Assembly (NCBI RefSeq): GCF_030435705.1
Contig: NZ_CP129382.1
Span: 1,178,001 to 1,242,000, forward strand
Length of the DNA: 64,000 nt
Reading direction: 5' to 3'
From: Rhizobium sp. SSA_523
GTDB taxonomy: Bacteria; Pseudomonadota; Alphaproteobacteria; Rhizobiales; Rhizobiaceae
Numbering within the stretch: position 1 is the first letter of the stretch; the number at the start of each line of letters is the position of its first letter. Both the position numbers and the translations under genes were made by a program. Positions 27,996 to 34,874 of this stretch are shown one piece after another. The notes beneath the pieces were generated by a model. It was given only the letters and a program-made list of their open reading frames with translations, did not search any database and had not been told where the DNA came from.

Positions 27996-28350
27996 GTACG
28001 CCAGAAATCGTACCGCCGAAGTGTCTGTCGTACCGGGATTTGCAGATGGGAACCATTGTCGAACGCAAAAGAGCGGACGGTTCAGCCGTCTATGTAGCTC
28101 AGATCCTTCTGAAACAGAAGGGCAAGATCGTGTTCCGCGAAGGCCGCACCTTCACAAGAAAGCCCGCGGCTGCCGATTGGATCAAACTTCGTGAGGAGGA
28201 GCTACGGCGCCCGGGCGGGCTAGAGGCCGTGCAGAAACGGAAGAGCCAACACATCACGCTCTCTGATGCCATTGATCGGTATCTGCAGGAGAACGAGAAG
28301 GGCATCGGTCGTACCAAAGCCCAGGTTCTTCGTACCATAAAAGGGTACGA
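27996..28350. repeat. Cluster of TCGTACC heptamers around the integrase start
   Basis: TCGTACC occurs at 28008-28014, 28028-28034, 28309-28315 and 28330-28336, and inverted (GGTACGA) at 28344-28350. A related GTACG is at 27996-28000. Two copies precede the integrase ATG (28046) and three lie in its first third. The density is far above chance for a 7-mer, suggesting integrase arm sites or operators. Confidence 0.65.
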
Positions 28351-29167
28351 CATTGCCGCGATGAGCTGCGAGGCGATTCGCTCAGAGCATATTTTCGAGT
28401 TCGCTAGGACGCTCCGCCAGAAAGTCGCACCCCAGACGGTTGGGAATTACCTGTCGCACCTCAGCGCGATTTTCACCCTTGCTCGGCCTGCATGGGGGAT
28501 TCCGCTGGACGAGCAAGCGATGAAAGACGCGCAGGTTGTCAGCAAACGGATGGGGACAGCATCGAAGTCAAAAGAGCGAGACCGGCGCCCTACGATCGTG
28601 GAGCTGGACAAGCTGCTCGAGCATTTCACCGACCGTGCCAAGCGATCTCCTAAATCGGCACCAATGACCGAACTGATCCTCTTCGCCCTGTTCTCGGCTC
28701 GCCGCCAGGAGGAGATCACGCGACTATGCTGGGATGACCTCGACGAAGAGCACAGCCGAATACTTGTCCGCGACATGAAGCACCCAGGGCAAAAGATCGG
28801 GAACGACCAGTGGTGCGACTTGGTCCCCGAAGCGCTTGCGATCATCAAGCGCCAACCGAAGAAGGACGCCAGGATCTTTCCGTACGGAACGGATGCAATA
28901 AGCGCCTCGTTCACCCGCGCATGCCCCGTCCTTGGAATCGTGGATCTCCGGTTCCACGACCTCCGGCATGAAGGGATCAGCAGATTGGCCGAACTGGGAT
29001 GGTCGATCCCGCATATGGCAGCAGTCTCCGGCCACCGGTCGTGGGTGTCGCTCAAGCGTTACACGCACATCCGAACTCGGACGGATAAGTATGACGGCTG
29101 GAAGTGGAGACCGACACGGCCGAATGAAGCGGACACAACTATGAAGGAAACCACCGTTGGAGCTTGA
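28046..29167 (+). CDS. int: Prophage tyrosine-type integrase
   Basis: A 373-residue site-specific recombinase. An N-terminal arm-binding/AP2-like region (GTIVERKRADGSAVYVAQIL) leads to a core-binding SAM-like domain (~residues 75-165) and the catalytic domain. Active-site residues are visible: Arg in SARRQEEITRLCWDDL (~219), Lys near 248, His-x-x-Arg in HDLRHEG (~304-307), His in GHRS and the nucleophile Tyr in LKRYTHIR (~339). Placement divergent from dusA fits the dusA-targeting integrase family. ATG 28046 matches family N-termini; the upstream open frame has no better start. The end overlaps the next gene by 11 bases. Confidence 0.93.
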   Translation: MGTIVERKRADGSAVYVAQILLKQKGKIVFREGRTFTRKPAAADWIKLREEELRRPGGLEAVQKRKSQHITLSDAIDRYLQENEKGIGRTKAQVLRTIKGYDIAAMSCEAIRSEHIFEFARTLRQKVAPQTVGNYLSHLSAIFTLARPAWGIPLDEQAMKDAQVVSKRMGTASKSKERDRRPTIVELDKLLEHFTDRAKRSPKSAPMTELILFALFSARRQEEITRLCWDDLDEEHSRILVRDMKHPGQKIGNDQWCDLVPEALAIIKRQPKKDARIFPYGTDAISASFTRACPVLGIVDLRFHDLRHEGISRLAELGWSIPHMAAVSGHRSWVSLKRYTHIRTRTDKYDGWKWRPTRPNEADTTMKETTVGA

Positions 29168-29690
29168 GCAATTCGAAATCCAGCTTGCCGAGATCATCGG
29201 CAGGCCAACGAACCTGCGTCCCTTCGTCTGCGAAGGCTCACCGCTCGACTGCAGCGTCTTCATCGTGGGATACAACCCGGCGACTAAGCTAGACGGAGAC
29301 TGGTGGAGATTTTGGACGCCAGGCCATGGGTACGAAAAACGACAATGGCTGGATGAGTACCTCGCGCAGCGGAAAGAGGTAAGCAAAACGCGGGCCAGGA
29401 TGCAGCATATCGGTGACCAACTCAGAGGATATAATATCCTTGAAGCTAACATCGATGCGCGACCATCTGCCAAAAAATCAGAATACCCGAGGCCGATCAC
29501 AGAGCCATTTGACTTTTTGATGAGTGCGTGCCGGCCCAAACTTGTTATAGCACACGGAGTAGACGCTGTTGAACATCTTCAGCAATGGAAGGACAGATGC
29601 GCTGTGATTGAGTGTTCGCACTTCATCTACGTAGGAAAAGCTCGCGCAGCTGAAATTGTAGCAGAGGCAAAAGAGGTCCTTTATAGCTGA
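29157..29690 (+). CDS. UDG-fold-like prophage protein, function unknown
   Basis: A 177-residue protein whose layout resembles the uracil-DNA-glycosylase fold. An early strand-loop SVFIVGYNPATKLDGDWW matches the GxNPG active-site loop of UDG relatives. A later strand, PKLVIAHGVDAVEHL, matches the strand preceding the second active-site loop. The usual HPS-type histidine motif is replaced by ECSHFIYVG, so glycosylase activity is unproven. The start is TTG at 29157 with AAGGA at 29143-29147. It overlaps the integrase by 11 bases, so it is co-expressed with it. The role could be DNA processing or superinfection control; this is inference. Confidence 0.6.
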   Translation: MELEQFEIQLAEIIGRPTNLRPFVCEGSPLDCSVFIVGYNPATKLDGDWWRFWTPGHGYEKRQWLDEYLAQRKEVSKTRARMQHIGDQLRGYNILEANIDARPSAKKSEYPRPITEPFDFLMSACRPKLVIAHGVDAVEHLQQWKDRCAVIECSHFIYVGKARAAEIVAEAKEVLYS

Positions 29691-29785
29691 GACCTAATAG
29701 TTGCCGTTGGGTTAGCGGCATCTAGCCTTGGCGTTGTTAACGGCGGGAAATCGCGTCCCACCGCGGCTCCGCTGGCTGAACAATC

Positions 29786-30148
29786 TCAACGCTCCTCCGC
29801 CTCAACAAGCAAAGCCTTCTCCTCATCTGTCAGGACATGAGGCTGGATAAAGAGGACCGGCTCCGCCCACTCCACCGTCTGGTTGATCATCTGTTGCCCG
29901 TTGATGGTCGACAGGTCCCACTTGTTCGGGTCCCAGGCCTGCTTGACGATCCTGGTCAGTATCCGTCCGTTGGGCAGCTTCACCAAGCACAGCTTGCCAT
30001 TGAGGTCCGCCGTCGGTTTGCTCTTGTCATCGTTGTAGTAGAGCATCCACCCGTCTTGGATCGCACCCATGCTGTGGCCACGATGAACTCGGATAGCCAT
30101 GGATGGGCCAAAGGTCGGGATCGGAACGTGCGTGATCGGCTTGGACAT
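29786..30148 (-). CDS. S24/LexA-fold-like prophage protein lacking a DNA-binding domain
   Basis: A 120-residue protein. The region GHSMGAIQDGWMLYY corresponds to the serine-containing GDSM-type box of S24 peptidases (LexA, phage repressors). LVKLPNGRILTRIVKQ aligns with the strand bearing the catalytic lysine, but Arg occupies the expected position. There is no helix-turn-helix before it, so it cannot be a classical repressor by itself. The ATG 30148 has GGAG upstream; the open frame further upstream is not similar. It is the last leftward gene of the late side and follows a terminator, so it probably has its own promoter. Confidence 0.55.
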   Translation of the reverse strand: MSKPITHVPIPTFGPSMAIRVHRGHSMGAIQDGWMLYYNDDKSKPTADLNGKLCLVKLPNGRILTRIVKQAWDPNKWDLSTINGQQMINQTVEWAEPVLFIQPHVLTDEEKALLVEAEER

Positions 30149-30193
30149 GCGAGGACTCCGGACGGCCCGCTGTTCGGCTGGCGGGCAAAAACG

Positions 30194-30231
30194 AAAAAAG
30201 GCCCTCGACACCCGATTAGGGCGCCGAGGGC
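30194..30231 (-). terminator. Intrinsic terminator, leftward
   Basis: On the minus strand GCCCTCG and CGAGGGC form a 7-bp stem around a 17-base loop, followed after one C by TTTTTT (30199-30194). It ends transcription coming from the membrane-protein gene that stops at 30260. Confidence 0.75.
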
Positions 30232-30259
30232 GAAAGAGTTTAGATATTAGGAAGCGCTG

Positions 30260-30877
30260 CTATGCAACAGCCGCCGGCGCTCGGCCGCTCGTCGCGACCA
30301 GCATTGAGCGGGAAATTGCCTGCTGCTCATATCCAAGAGATCTGGGAATCAGCAGAGGTTCAGTCGTCTCGACCAGCCGAACCTGCATGCCGAGATAGAA
30401 GCCGATCAAGATCAGCGCTGCTGCTCCGATCACGGTCACCCACCAGCTTCTCGTTAGGACGATTCCATCCTTTTGGAAGGCCGGACCCGCCTGCATGAGA
30501 ACGAAACCGGCCGCGTGGCAGAAGCGGCCGAAGTTAGCTGACGCTGATCCGATCCAGTCTGTTGGCTGGCCAAGCCAGCTCCAGGCGAGGGCATATGTCC
30601 CGGAGAACACGGAGCCGAGGGCGAACATGAAGAAGCCGAAGATTGCCAGATGGCTCCCCCGGCCGCGCCCGAACTCATCGGAGCTCCGCTTCTTCTTCAC
30701 CACCACCCTCCACGCTTCCGGAGTGTATTCCGCCAGAGCAACCGCCGAGGTGATCATCACGGCAAGTGCCATGACGATAGAGAGAAGCGGATTGCCGGCC
30801 AGCGGGGCCAGGACCCAATAGCCGGCGCCGACTAGGATGGTCACCCAAAGCAGCGGGTTAGTTTTCAGGTCTACCAC
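30260..30877 (-). CDS. Prophage multi-pass membrane protein
   Basis: A 205-residue protein with about four hydrophobic helices: roughly 9-28 and 32-50, then 77-97, then 145-163. A basic loop (VVVKKKRSSDEFGRGRG) sits between the second and third. No family is recognised. It starts with GTG 30877 behind GGAG (9-base spacer) and overlaps the coiled-coil gene upstream by 20 bases. It ends the membrane/lysis gene group; a host-envelope, lysis-timing or superinfection-exclusion role is possible but unproven. A strong terminator follows. Confidence 0.65.
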   Translation of the reverse strand: MVDLKTNPLLWVTILVGAGYWVLAPLAGNPLLSIVMALAVMITSAVALAEYTPEAWRVVVKKKRSSDEFGRGRGSHLAIFGFFMFALGSVFSGTYALAWSWLGQPTDWIGSASANFGRFCHAAGFVLMQAGPAFQKDGIVLTRSWWVTVIGAAALILIGFYLGMQVRLVETTEPLLIPRSLGYEQQAISRSMLVATSGRAPAAVA

Positions 30878-31094
30878 GGGGGTTCTCCATCATGATCATT
30901 GCATGCGTCATCGTGTTCATGATCCGAGAACTCGACTCCACAATCTGCTCGTATTGCCGGACCTCTCCTCTCAAAAGCTGCTGGTTTGTCTCCAACTCGG
31001 CTCGCTCCCTATCGAGGACGCGCTCGCGATCTTCGCGGTGAGCGCGCGTCTTCTTGTCGATGAATAGTCTCTCAAGAATGCCGGCCAGGTTCAT
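30858..31094 (-). CDS. Small coiled-coil prophage protein
   Basis: A 78-residue, highly charged protein, mostly predicted coiled coil from about residue 12 to 60 (KTRAHREDRERVLDRERAEL and onward). A short amphipathic N-terminus (MNLAGILERLF) could touch a membrane. No family is recognised. It overlaps its upstream neighbour by ATGA (31091-31094) and its downstream neighbour by 20 bases, so it belongs to the same translation-coupled lysis/membrane group. Confidence 0.6.
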   Translation of the reverse strand: MNLAGILERLFIDKKTRAHREDRERVLDRERAELETNQQLLRGEVRQYEQIVESSSRIMNTMTHAMIMMENPRGRPEN

Positions 31095-31390
31095 GCCCGC
31101 ATCCTTTCACGATCCCGAACCACCTCGATCAAGGTCGTGGTGGCTTGCGTGTTGGCGCGAAGCTGCTCCGTGTTCGCAGTCAGTGCTGCCCGGTTGGCTT
31201 CGTTCTCGGCCGCATATTTGCGGACATCGGCAAGGTGAGCATCGGTCCGCGTGTCCTTGTCCTTCAGGATAGCTCGGATCCACAGGACGAGAGCGACGAT
31301 GACAAGGCCGAGGATAATCAGAAGCGGGCCAAACACCGGGCTCGCATCCATGATCTTCTTCCCGGCGTCGGTGATGAGCTGGTCATTCAT
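31091..31390 (-). CDS. Single-pass membrane protein with coiled-coil tail, lysis region
   Basis: A 99-residue protein. One membrane helix (about residues 19-41, PVFGPLLIILGLVIVALVLW) is followed by a basic stop (RAILKDKDTR) and a ~50-residue helical, Ala/Glu/Asn-rich tail. The shape is like an inner-membrane spanin or a holin accessory protein, although a separate Rz-like gene is present. It starts at ATG 31390 within ATGA overlap of the Rz1-like gene, so the two are translationally coupled. No sequence family is recognised. Confidence 0.65.
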   Translation of the reverse strand: MNDQLITDAGKKIMDASPVFGPLLIILGLVIVALVLWIRAILKDKDTRTDAHLADVRKYAAENEANRAALTANTEQLRANTQATTTLIEVVRDRERMRA

Positions 31391-31641
31391 CGCTCGCCCC
31401 TCGCCTTCCGCGCCCCCTCGTCGAGGCGCTCCCATTCCGTGGCCAGTGCGTCCAGATCCGGCGAAGGCTCGGCGCCCTCGAGGTAGCGGAGGATCGCTTG
31501 TTGCTTTGCGGCTGACGTCGGCGCCGGGCAAACTCGGGCAAGGTCAACCGCCGAGGCTACCGGGCCGGAGGCGCTGACGCAGCCGGCCAGCCACATCGGC
31601 AGCAGTGCCGCGATCGGCCATGTCGTTCTGGTGCTGAACAT
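31387..31641 (-). CDS. Rz1-like outer-membrane spanin lipoprotein
   Basis: An 84-residue predicted lipoprotein. The signal peptide (MFSTRTTWPIAALLPMWLAG) ends at a lipobox LAGC, with the lipid-anchored Cys near residue 21, followed by VSASGPV. Its 5' part overlaps the Rz-like gene by 98 bases in another frame, the classical Rz/Rz1 nesting. The ATG at 31641 follows AGGAGGG at good spacing; a GTG at 31647 is less likely. Rz1 pairs with the inner-membrane Rz to fuse the outer membrane with the inner during lysis. Confidence 0.75.
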   Translation of the reverse strand: MFSTRTTWPIAALLPMWLAGCVSASGPVASAVDLARVCPAPTSAAKQQAILRYLEGAEPSPDLDALATEWERLDEGARKARGER

Positions 31642-31792
31642 CTGCACCCTCCTGGATCTTCCGCTGAGTCTCCAGGGCGGCTTCCGTCGCCCATGCTTTT
31701 TTCAGATCGCGGTCCCGCCGCCAGTCCGCCAGCGCTTCCTTGAGAAACGAGACGACGAGACCGCTGACAAAGGACAGGAGGGCGCTAACCAT
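31544..31792 (-). CDS. Rz-like inner-membrane spanin
   Basis: An 82-residue protein. An N-terminal membrane segment (MVSALLSFVSGLVVSFLKEAL) is followed by a charged helical periplasmic tail rich in Arg, Glu and Gln (WRRDRDLKKAWATEAALETQ). The size and topology match short i-spanins of tailed phages. It overlaps the holin gene by 8 bases upstream and contains the start of the Rz1-like gene in a different frame. The pair is called from architecture and nesting rather than from sequence identity. Confidence 0.7.
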   Translation of the reverse strand: MVSALLSFVSGLVVSFLKEALADWRRDRDLKKAWATEAALETQRKIQEGADVQHQNDMADRGTAADVAGRLRQRLRPGSLGG

Positions 31793-32288
31793 CGGCCGGC
31801 GCCGGCTTATAGTCGAAGGGCTCCATCTCCCCAACTACCGCTGCCGAAATGCCAGTCGGTAGCTTTGCCTGCACCATCTCACGGACGCGCGCCGGCGTCA
31901 GGCCGAAGTGCGTGAGTGCATCCGGCACCGACTGCTGGACGTAGGCGACCGCAGCAGCAAGCGCCTGGTTTTTCAGGTTGACGTCTTTCGCGTCGAGGTA
32001 CCCGCCGACTTTGTTGAGCCCGTAGTTAGCCCCGTTTGCCAGAGCCATCTGCAGAGCTTCCCGGTGCTTTGCTTCGATCTGCATGCCGGTCAGCTTCGTC
32101 ACCTTGGCGCTGAGCCAGGCCACGAAGAAGGCGATCAGCACGGAGACCAACTCCACGATGTAGGGCTCGAGGACGTGGAAGAATCCACCCACATTGGCGG
32201 TGGCGCCGTCCTGCGCCAATGCCACATAGGGCACGAGAAGCAGGGCTGCGAAGAAGAGGGTGGCGATTGCCAGGTATTTGCGGAGCAT
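31785..32288 (-). CDS. Phage holin, LLH (superfamily 6) type
   Basis: A 167-residue protein. An N-terminal signal-like helix (LAIATLFFAALLLVPYVALA) is followed by a second membrane helix (IVELVSVLIAFFVAWLSA) and a soluble C-terminal region. NKVGGYLDAKD and YVQQSVPDALTHFGLTP are typical of LLH-type holins. It would permeabilise the inner membrane to release the endolysin. ATG 32288 has GGAG 9 bases upstream; the TTG at 32303 is less likely. A U-rich terminator overlaps the region just before its ribosome-binding site, separating it from the endolysin gene. Confidence 0.78.
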   Translation of the reverse strand: MLRKYLAIATLFFAALLLVPYVALAQDGATANVGGFFHVLEPYIVELVSVLIAFFVAWLSAKVTKLTGMQIEAKHREALQMALANGANYGLNKVGGYLDAKDVNLKNQALAAAVAYVQQSVPDALTHFGLTPARVREMVQAKLPTGISAAVVGEMEPFDYKPAPADG

Positions 32289-32301
32289 GTCTGTCGTCTC
32301 C

Positions 32302-32326
32302 AAAAAAAATGCCGCTGGACGGCGGC
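32302..32326 (-). terminator. Short stem with U8 between endolysin and holin
   Basis: On the minus strand GCCGC and GCGGC form a 5-bp stem with a 6-base loop, followed by A and eight Ts (32309-32302). It would attenuate transcription after the endolysin and lies immediately before the holin Shine-Dalgarno. Confidence 0.65.
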
Positions 32327-32357
32327 TTGTGCTGAGGGTTTGCTCGACCGCCTATTG

Positions 32358-33050
32358 TCAGTCTTCCTTTGTCGAGTAGCTGCCGGTGAACGTGGTCATC
32401 GACATCTGCTCGGTCGGGAACTGATAGGTGGCCGGGAAGCGCATCGCGGTGATGTCCGACTTCCGGATCTTCACGATGCTGATGCTGTTGGACTGATTGC
32501 CGCCGAGCGCGTGGACGGCCGTCTTGTCGTGGCCGACCAGCGTGAACACATGGTTCCCGCCCGGCCGCGCCTTCACGCCAATGGCGCCAAGGTAATATTC
32601 ATCCCGTTGAACCGGGACGCCGAACTTCAGCCAGTTGGCGGCCCAATAGGGGTTCACCACCATGGGCTCCCGCGGGAGGGTCAGCGCGATGATCGTTTCC
32701 ATAAAGTCGCCGCACCAGGGAAGCTTTGCGGGGTCGCCGAGGGCGTGACCGTCACTTGCGAGGTAGGCCCGCAGCTCTTTGTTGTTCGTCTTCTCGTGCA
32801 GACCCTTCTTCCGGAGCCCCTCCAGGATCCACGGAGGCGTCACATGAACCTCCTTTGCATCGAGATTCAGGGCGGCGATCGTGATCGGACCAATCGTGCC
32901 GGGCCACTTGATCGGCAGCCCCTTGTCAGCCTGGAACTTCGCAACGGCCGAGGTGGTGAACCTCCCAGATATGCCGTCGGCACCGGCCGGGCCCAGGTCG
33001 TAGCCGAGATCAATCAGCCGCTGCTGCACGGCCTTCAAAGTGCTGTCCAT
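32358..33050 (-). CDS. Endolysin: peptidoglycan-binding domain plus CHAP/NlpC-like peptidase (TIGR02594 type)
   Basis: A 230-residue cell-wall hydrolase. Residues ~1-60 form a PG_binding_1 domain (LKAVQQRLIDLGYDLGPAGADG, then AVAKFQADKGL). The rest is a cysteine peptidase of the TIGR02594/CHAP-like group, with catalytic Cys in LPWCGDFME and His in GNHVFTLVGHD. There is no signal peptide, so export depends on the holin. It follows tail gene X after a terminator, and the holin and spanin genes come next, forming the lysis cassette. Confidence 0.85.
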   Translation of the reverse strand: MDSTLKAVQQRLIDLGYDLGPAGADGISGRFTTSAVAKFQADKGLPIKWPGTIGPITIAALNLDAKEVHVTPPWILEGLRKKGLHEKTNNKELRAYLASDGHALGDPAKLPWCGDFMETIIALTLPREPMVVNPYWAANWLKFGVPVQRDEYYLGAIGVKARPGGNHVFTLVGHDKTAVHALGGNQSNSISIVKIRKSDITAMRFPATYQFPTEQMSMTTFTGSYSTKED

Positions 33051-33063
33051 CGTTCATGTCCTT

Positions 33064-33095
33064 TTAGAAGAAAAAGCCCGCCGGTTGGGCGGGCT
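33064..33095 (-). terminator. Intrinsic terminator after tail gene X
   Basis: AGCCCGCC and GGCGGGCT form an 8-bp stem with a 5-base loop, followed on the minus strand by TTTTCTTCTAAAAG. It lies 12 bases after the tail X stop and separates the tail genes from the endolysin gene. Confidence 0.8.
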
Positions 33096-33106
33096 GAAAG
33101 GCGAGC

Positions 33107-33349
33107 TCAGTCGTAGAGCTTCCGGAATGGAATGGGCGTCTCCTGTTTCGGGATAGGCGGGAGCACGATCACCAGGCCCGGGGGCAGGAGCATCCCCCTT
33201 TCCGACAGGCCTCGGTTTGCCTCATAGAGGGCCTCGGTGTTCTTGAGATGCCGGCCGTAGTAGCTGTGCGCGATCTGGTCGACACGGTCTCCCTCAATCG
33301 TGACATAGCGGTCGATGCCGTCAGCACCGGTCACAATTCGCTCCCTCAT
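33107..33349 (-). CDS. Tail protein X (LysM-like), P2 gpX family
   Basis: An 80-residue protein of the phage tail X family. VTIEGDRVDQIAHSYYGRHLKN fits the LysM-like fold, followed by ALYEANRGLSERGMLLPPGL and ending with PFRKLYD. gpX is needed for tail completion in P2. It overlaps gene D by ATGA. In P2-like phages X usually precedes D in tail blocks that contain both; here the order is U, D, X. Confidence 0.9.
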   Translation of the reverse strand: MRERIVTGADGIDRYVTIEGDRVDQIAHSYYGRHLKNTEALYEANRGLSERGMLLPPGLVIVLPPIPKQETPIPFRKLYD

Positions 33350-34413
33350 AGCTCGTCCTCTCCTTCAATCAGCTCCTCAGCGCTCGGGGCTGACGATGAT
33401 CTTGACCCGCTCTCCGGTCGAGGCTCCGGCTTGGACCCGCACTGGAGCGAGACGGTGTAGGGCGAGCTGGCAGACAGATTATGGGTGGCGGTTTTGATCC
33501 ACCATTGCCCGTCGACCCGAGACCTCACTCCCTGCACATCGGCCCACGCTTCCGCCTGGGCAAATGGATCTCCATCGATCTCGAACGAAGCGTCGGCCTG
33601 CATGCGGAGTAGCTCCTTGGCGTGAGCTTCCGCTGCCTCCTTGGCTTCCGACTCGCTCTGGAACGGCGTGCGCAAGAGGAATTTCGGTCCTTGCATGCCG
33701 GTCTGCACAGTCACGATCTCGCGCTTGTTCTGGGCGCGGTCGTAGTAGGTCGCCTCCACATTGGAGTGCTTCGGCTCATCCTTCTCCGTAACCGTGTAGG
33801 ACAGCAGGTTGAGCCCCGGCGCCACCTTGATGCGATCCAGAGCCGCACCGCTGGCACTCTCTCCGGCTCCGCGCTTCACCACGACCAAGTTGCCGGACTT
33901 GACGGCCACCGTCGCATTCAGCTTCTCACCGATCCGCGTGGTGAACTCCAGCGCGTCCTCGTCGGCCTGCGCCTCGTAGCTGTTCGCTTTGGTTTTGATC
34001 TCGACCGAGATTTGGAGCTTGAGATTGATCCGGCGCGCGATGTCAGCGAAGATGTCGCCGTAGGTCGGGTAATCCTTTTTGGGATAGGCCTTGGGCTCAC
34101 GCTGCTTGGCTAGAGATTTGGCCGCGACCGACTTGGCGTCGATGGTGATCTTCTGCGGCCATCCGGAATAGACTACGCTGTCGACCGAATAGAGCCCGAA
34201 ATCCCGAGCGCGATCTACATAGCCGGCGACTGGGCGAAGCAACGCACCCGTTCGTGGGGCCTGCGTCCATCCACCCAGATCGTCGAGGACCACCTGCAGC
34301 GTGTCCGACTTGATGCCGGCGCCGTCGGTGATCGTCATCGTCATGTTGGCGCCAAGGAAGTTTTGTGTGACGTCTTTTCCATCGGCCTCTAGCGAGAAAT
34401 ATGGAGTCGGCAT
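33346..34413 (-). CDS. P2 gpD-like tail/baseplate hub protein
   Basis: A 355-residue protein of the phage late-control D / T4 gp27-like hub family. The N-terminus PTPYFSLEADGKDVTQNFLG and SDTLQVVLDDLGGW are typical, as are YPTYGDIFADIARRINLKL and LEFTTRIGEKLNATVAVKSG. The name 'late control' is historical; members are structural hub proteins that join tube and baseplate spike. It overlaps gpU by one base and gpX by four. The C-terminus ends in a Ser/Glu-rich tail. Confidence 0.9.
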   Translation of the reverse strand: MPTPYFSLEADGKDVTQNFLGANMTMTITDGAGIKSDTLQVVLDDLGGWTQAPRTGALLRPVAGYVDRARDFGLYSVDSVVYSGWPQKITIDAKSVAAKSLAKQREPKAYPKKDYPTYGDIFADIARRINLKLQISVEIKTKANSYEAQADEDALEFTTRIGEKLNATVAVKSGNLVVVKRGAGESASGAALDRIKVAPGLNLLSYTVTEKDEPKHSNVEATYYDRAQNKREIVTVQTGMQGPKFLLRTPFQSESEAKEAAEAHAKELLRMQADASFEIDGDPFAQAEAWADVQGVRSRVDGQWWIKTATHNLSASSPYTVSLQCGSKPEPRPESGSRSSSAPSAEELIEGEDEL

Positions 34414-34874
34414 CAGAACCCAAGCCTCACACTGAAATTGATGCTCCCCACGGACGCCGCCATCGCGATAGAGCGGGCTGTCGTCTTATCGTCTCTTGTG
34501 AGCGACATGCTCACGGTGACGGTCTGCGGCGTGCCGATCGTGTCGAAGATCGTCTGCTCATCCTCGAGCGACGTAGCAATCCACATGCCGAAGACGTTTT
34601 GCCCGGCTCCGTTGATGTGGACGAGAGGAAGAGGCGCCAGGCTATTGACCGCTTGGCGAACCCCTGCCAGTTGCGCCAGCCCGCGCCCATTAAGATGGCG
34701 CGGGTGGAAGGTCGATGAGAGCGTGATCTTATCGTTGCCTGGCCCCAGCCGATGAAGCGTCGGCGTGGCCCCGATAATGCCCTGCTCCTCCACTCTCGGC
34801 TGTGTGGACCGCCGGAGCGACTCGACCGAATAGTTCGGTACGGTGAACCGGAACGGTCCCCAGCCCATAAGCAT
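34413..34874 (-). CDS. P2 gpU-like tail terminator protein
   Basis: A 153-residue protein of the gpU family. It has GWGPFRFTVPNYSVESLRRS at the N-terminus, the conserved R(V)EEQGIIGATPTLHRLGPG segment and SSTFHPRHLNGRGLAQL. gpU caps the tail tube distal to the head in P2-like phages. ATG 34874 has GGAG 7 bases upstream; a GTG three bases earlier is also possible. It overlaps both its neighbours by one base, within the T-U-D-X block. Confidence 0.9.
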   Translation of the reverse strand: MLMGWGPFRFTVPNYSVESLRRSTQPRVEEQGIIGATPTLHRLGPGNDKITLSSTFHPRHLNGRGLAQLAGVRQAVNSLAPLPLVHINGAGQNVFGMWIATSLEDEQTIFDTIGTPQTVTVSMSLTRDDKTTARSIAMAASVGSINFSVRLGF

